The notes under the pieces are model-generated. The model made no database searches. It saw nothing but the letters and a program-made list of their open reading frames with translations, and had not been told where the DNA came from. A program made the position numbers and the translations under genes. This document shows positions 4,774 through 5,257 of a stretch of DNA of 5,257 nt, in pieces; position 1 is the first letter of the stretch, and the number at the start of each line of letters is the position of its first letter. This stretch comes from F23-D06 sp045130275 (GTDB lineage Bacteria; Bacteroidota; Bacteroidia; Bacteroidales; WCHB1-69): positions 1 to 5,257 of the forward strand of contig JBGUPL010000030.1 in NCBI GenBank assembly GCA_045130275.1, in the 5' to 3' direction.

Positions 4774-5257
4774 CTGGCGGCACCCCTCCCGTCAGATACC
4801 TACCCTGTGTAGTCCCTTGTAAACTGTACTTTAGAGAAATTAAAGAAGACGAATTAAATGAGCTACTTGAATTATATACCCATCTGCACGAACTTGGAGT
4901 GCCTGAGAACAGCGAGCATTTACAGAATACTTGGTCTGAAATATGTAATGATGTTAATCATCATATTATTGTCTGTGAGGTTGATGGTAAAATCGTATCT
5001 TCTTGCGTATGTGTGATTATTCCTAACCTGACAAGAAATGTTCGTCCATACGCTTTTATAGAAAATGTTGTAACACACGAAGAATACAGAGGAAAGGGTT
5101 ACGCAACCGCCTGTTTGAATTACGCAAAAAATTTAGCGGCAAAAGCTGATTGCTATAAAATGATGCTGCTAACAGGCTCAAAAAACGAAAGCACTCTTGA
5201 TTTCTATAAAAGCGTATGGACGAACATTTCTTGTCAGGTTAGGAATAATCACACATA
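4761..5257 (+). CDS. GNAT N-acetyltransferase, 5' displaced and 3' chimeric (partial)
   Basis: This would be an acetyl-CoA-dependent N-acetyltransferase of unknown substrate. From about 4824 the frame reads LYFREIKEDELNELLELY, a typical GNAT N-terminus. It continues with HHIIVCEVDGKIVSSCV and PNLTRNVRPYAFIENVVT, then the acetyl-CoA loop RGKGYA (residues 110-115 counted from 4761) and the late LLTGSKNESTLDFYKS segment. The native start is missing. The only upstream in-frame ATG (4761) overlaps the recombinase end by 13 bp, lacks a ribosome binding site, and would add about 21 element-encoded residues. After FYKS (5202-5213), where the family expects a glycine-aromatic turn and a closing strand, the sequence instead becomes an inverted copy of 5008-5050. 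No stop is reached before the window ends. It is AT-rich relative to the element and is probably host chromosome. Confidence 0.75.
   Translation, partial: MENLTGGTPPVRYLPCVVPCKLYFREIKEDELNELLELYTHLHELGVPENSEHLQNTWSEICNDVNHHIIVCEVDGKIVSSCVCVIIPNLTRNVRPYAFIENVVTHEEYRGKGYATACLNYAKNLAAKADCYKMMLLTGSKNESTLDFYKSVWTNISCQVRNNHT
4768..4797. repeat. Hairpin across the recombinase stop codon
   Basis: ATCTGAC (4768-4774) is the exact complement of GTCAGAT (4791-4797), with two further GG/CC pairs toward the loop on each side of single mismatches. It spans the recombinase stop codon. No T-run follows, so if it ends transcription it does so weakly. It lies within the last about 50 bp of the element and could instead be part of the recombinase attachment-site arm. 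Confidence 0.45.
4774..4826. other. Inferred attR junction region
   Basis: This short non-coding stretch lies between the recombinase stop and the first residues typical of the acetyltransferase (LYFREI, from 4824). Composition shifts here from GC-rich to AT-rich, and the acetyltransferase has no start codon of its own. Large serine recombinases usually lie beside their attachment site, so the crossover probably lies between about 4800 and 4823. The core dinucleotide cannot be fixed without the left end or an empty site. Confidence 0.4.
5008..5257. repeat. Perfect 57-bp inverted repeat closing the window
   Basis: Bases 5201-5257 are the exact reverse complement of 5008-5064 over 57 positions, with 136 bases between the arms. 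Pairing stops at the first base inward (5065 against 5200), and the outer end coincides with the end of the window. The inner 14 bp (5051-5064 with 5201-5214) fall in sequence that fits the acetyltransferase on both sides, so they probably pre-existed as a chance complement. The other 43 bp look like a copied fold-back. Confidence 0.95.

Larger units (their letters stand above)
1..4822. mobile_element. Integrative mobilizable element, left end missing
   Basis: This is a compact set of mobile-element genes: Xre regulator, cysteine-rich VLP protein, RepA_N initiator, MobV relaxase, small accessory protein and large serine recombinase. No type IV secretion or coupling protein genes are visible, so it would be mobilized in trans rather than self-transmissible, unless such genes lie to the left of the window. 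The right boundary is inferred from the recombinase being the last element gene and from an abrupt drop in GC content at about 4800-4825, where an acetyltransferase with no start codon of its own begins. The left boundary is outside the window. The exact right edge is uncertain by about 25 bp. Confidence 0.75.

Noticed and set aside
1..5257. CRISPR array, tRNA, rRNA or riboswitch
   Set aside because: No regularly spaced long direct repeats, cloverleaf or recognisable riboswitch core was seen on either strand.

Overview
The window looks like most of a mobilizable integrative element from a Gram-positive gut-type Clostridia (Bacillota). The evidence is the gene families present (Xre regulator, cysteine-rich VLP protein, RepA_N-type replication initiator, MobV relaxase, large serine recombinase), strong AGGAGG-type ribosome binding sites, and a GC-rich element backbone flanked or interrupted by AT-rich stretches. 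The host species cannot be named from the sequence alone.

Layout. Positions 1-362 (minus strand) hold an Xre/Cro-type regulator cut off by the window start. Positions 441-704 (minus) hold an AT-rich 87-residue orphan gene with its own good promoter at 770-798. A palindromic spacer (396-432) separates the two. After a 228-bp divergent intergenic region, the plus-strand module begins: a cysteine-rich VLP protein (933-1346), a short RepA_N replication initiator (1458-1853), a MobV relaxase (2027-2971), a 70-residue conserved-looking small protein overlapping it (2955-3167), and a large serine recombinase (3262-4773) with its own promoter (3186-3214). The spacers before repA and mob carry marked inverted repeats that are candidates for a replication control site and oriT.

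Right end. Base composition changes sharply just after the recombinase, at about 4800-4825. From there an AT-rich GNAT acetyltransferase reads in the same direction. Its own start codon appears to have been displaced by the element, so the frame now opens inside the last codons of the recombinase (ATG at 4761). This is probably the attR junction in host DNA.

Window end. The last 57 bases (5201-5257) are the exact reverse complement of 5008-5064. The acetyltransferase loses its family-like sequence exactly there, after the residues FYKS. This looks like a snap-back or template-switch chimera at a contig end, so the last about 44 bases should not be trusted as native sequence.

How the genes would work together (inference from families). 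The recombinase excises and integrates the element. RepA may allow replication of the excised circle. MobV nicks oriT so that a co-resident conjugative element can transfer it. Xre probably controls the module. The 87-residue protein is probably cargo of unknown function.
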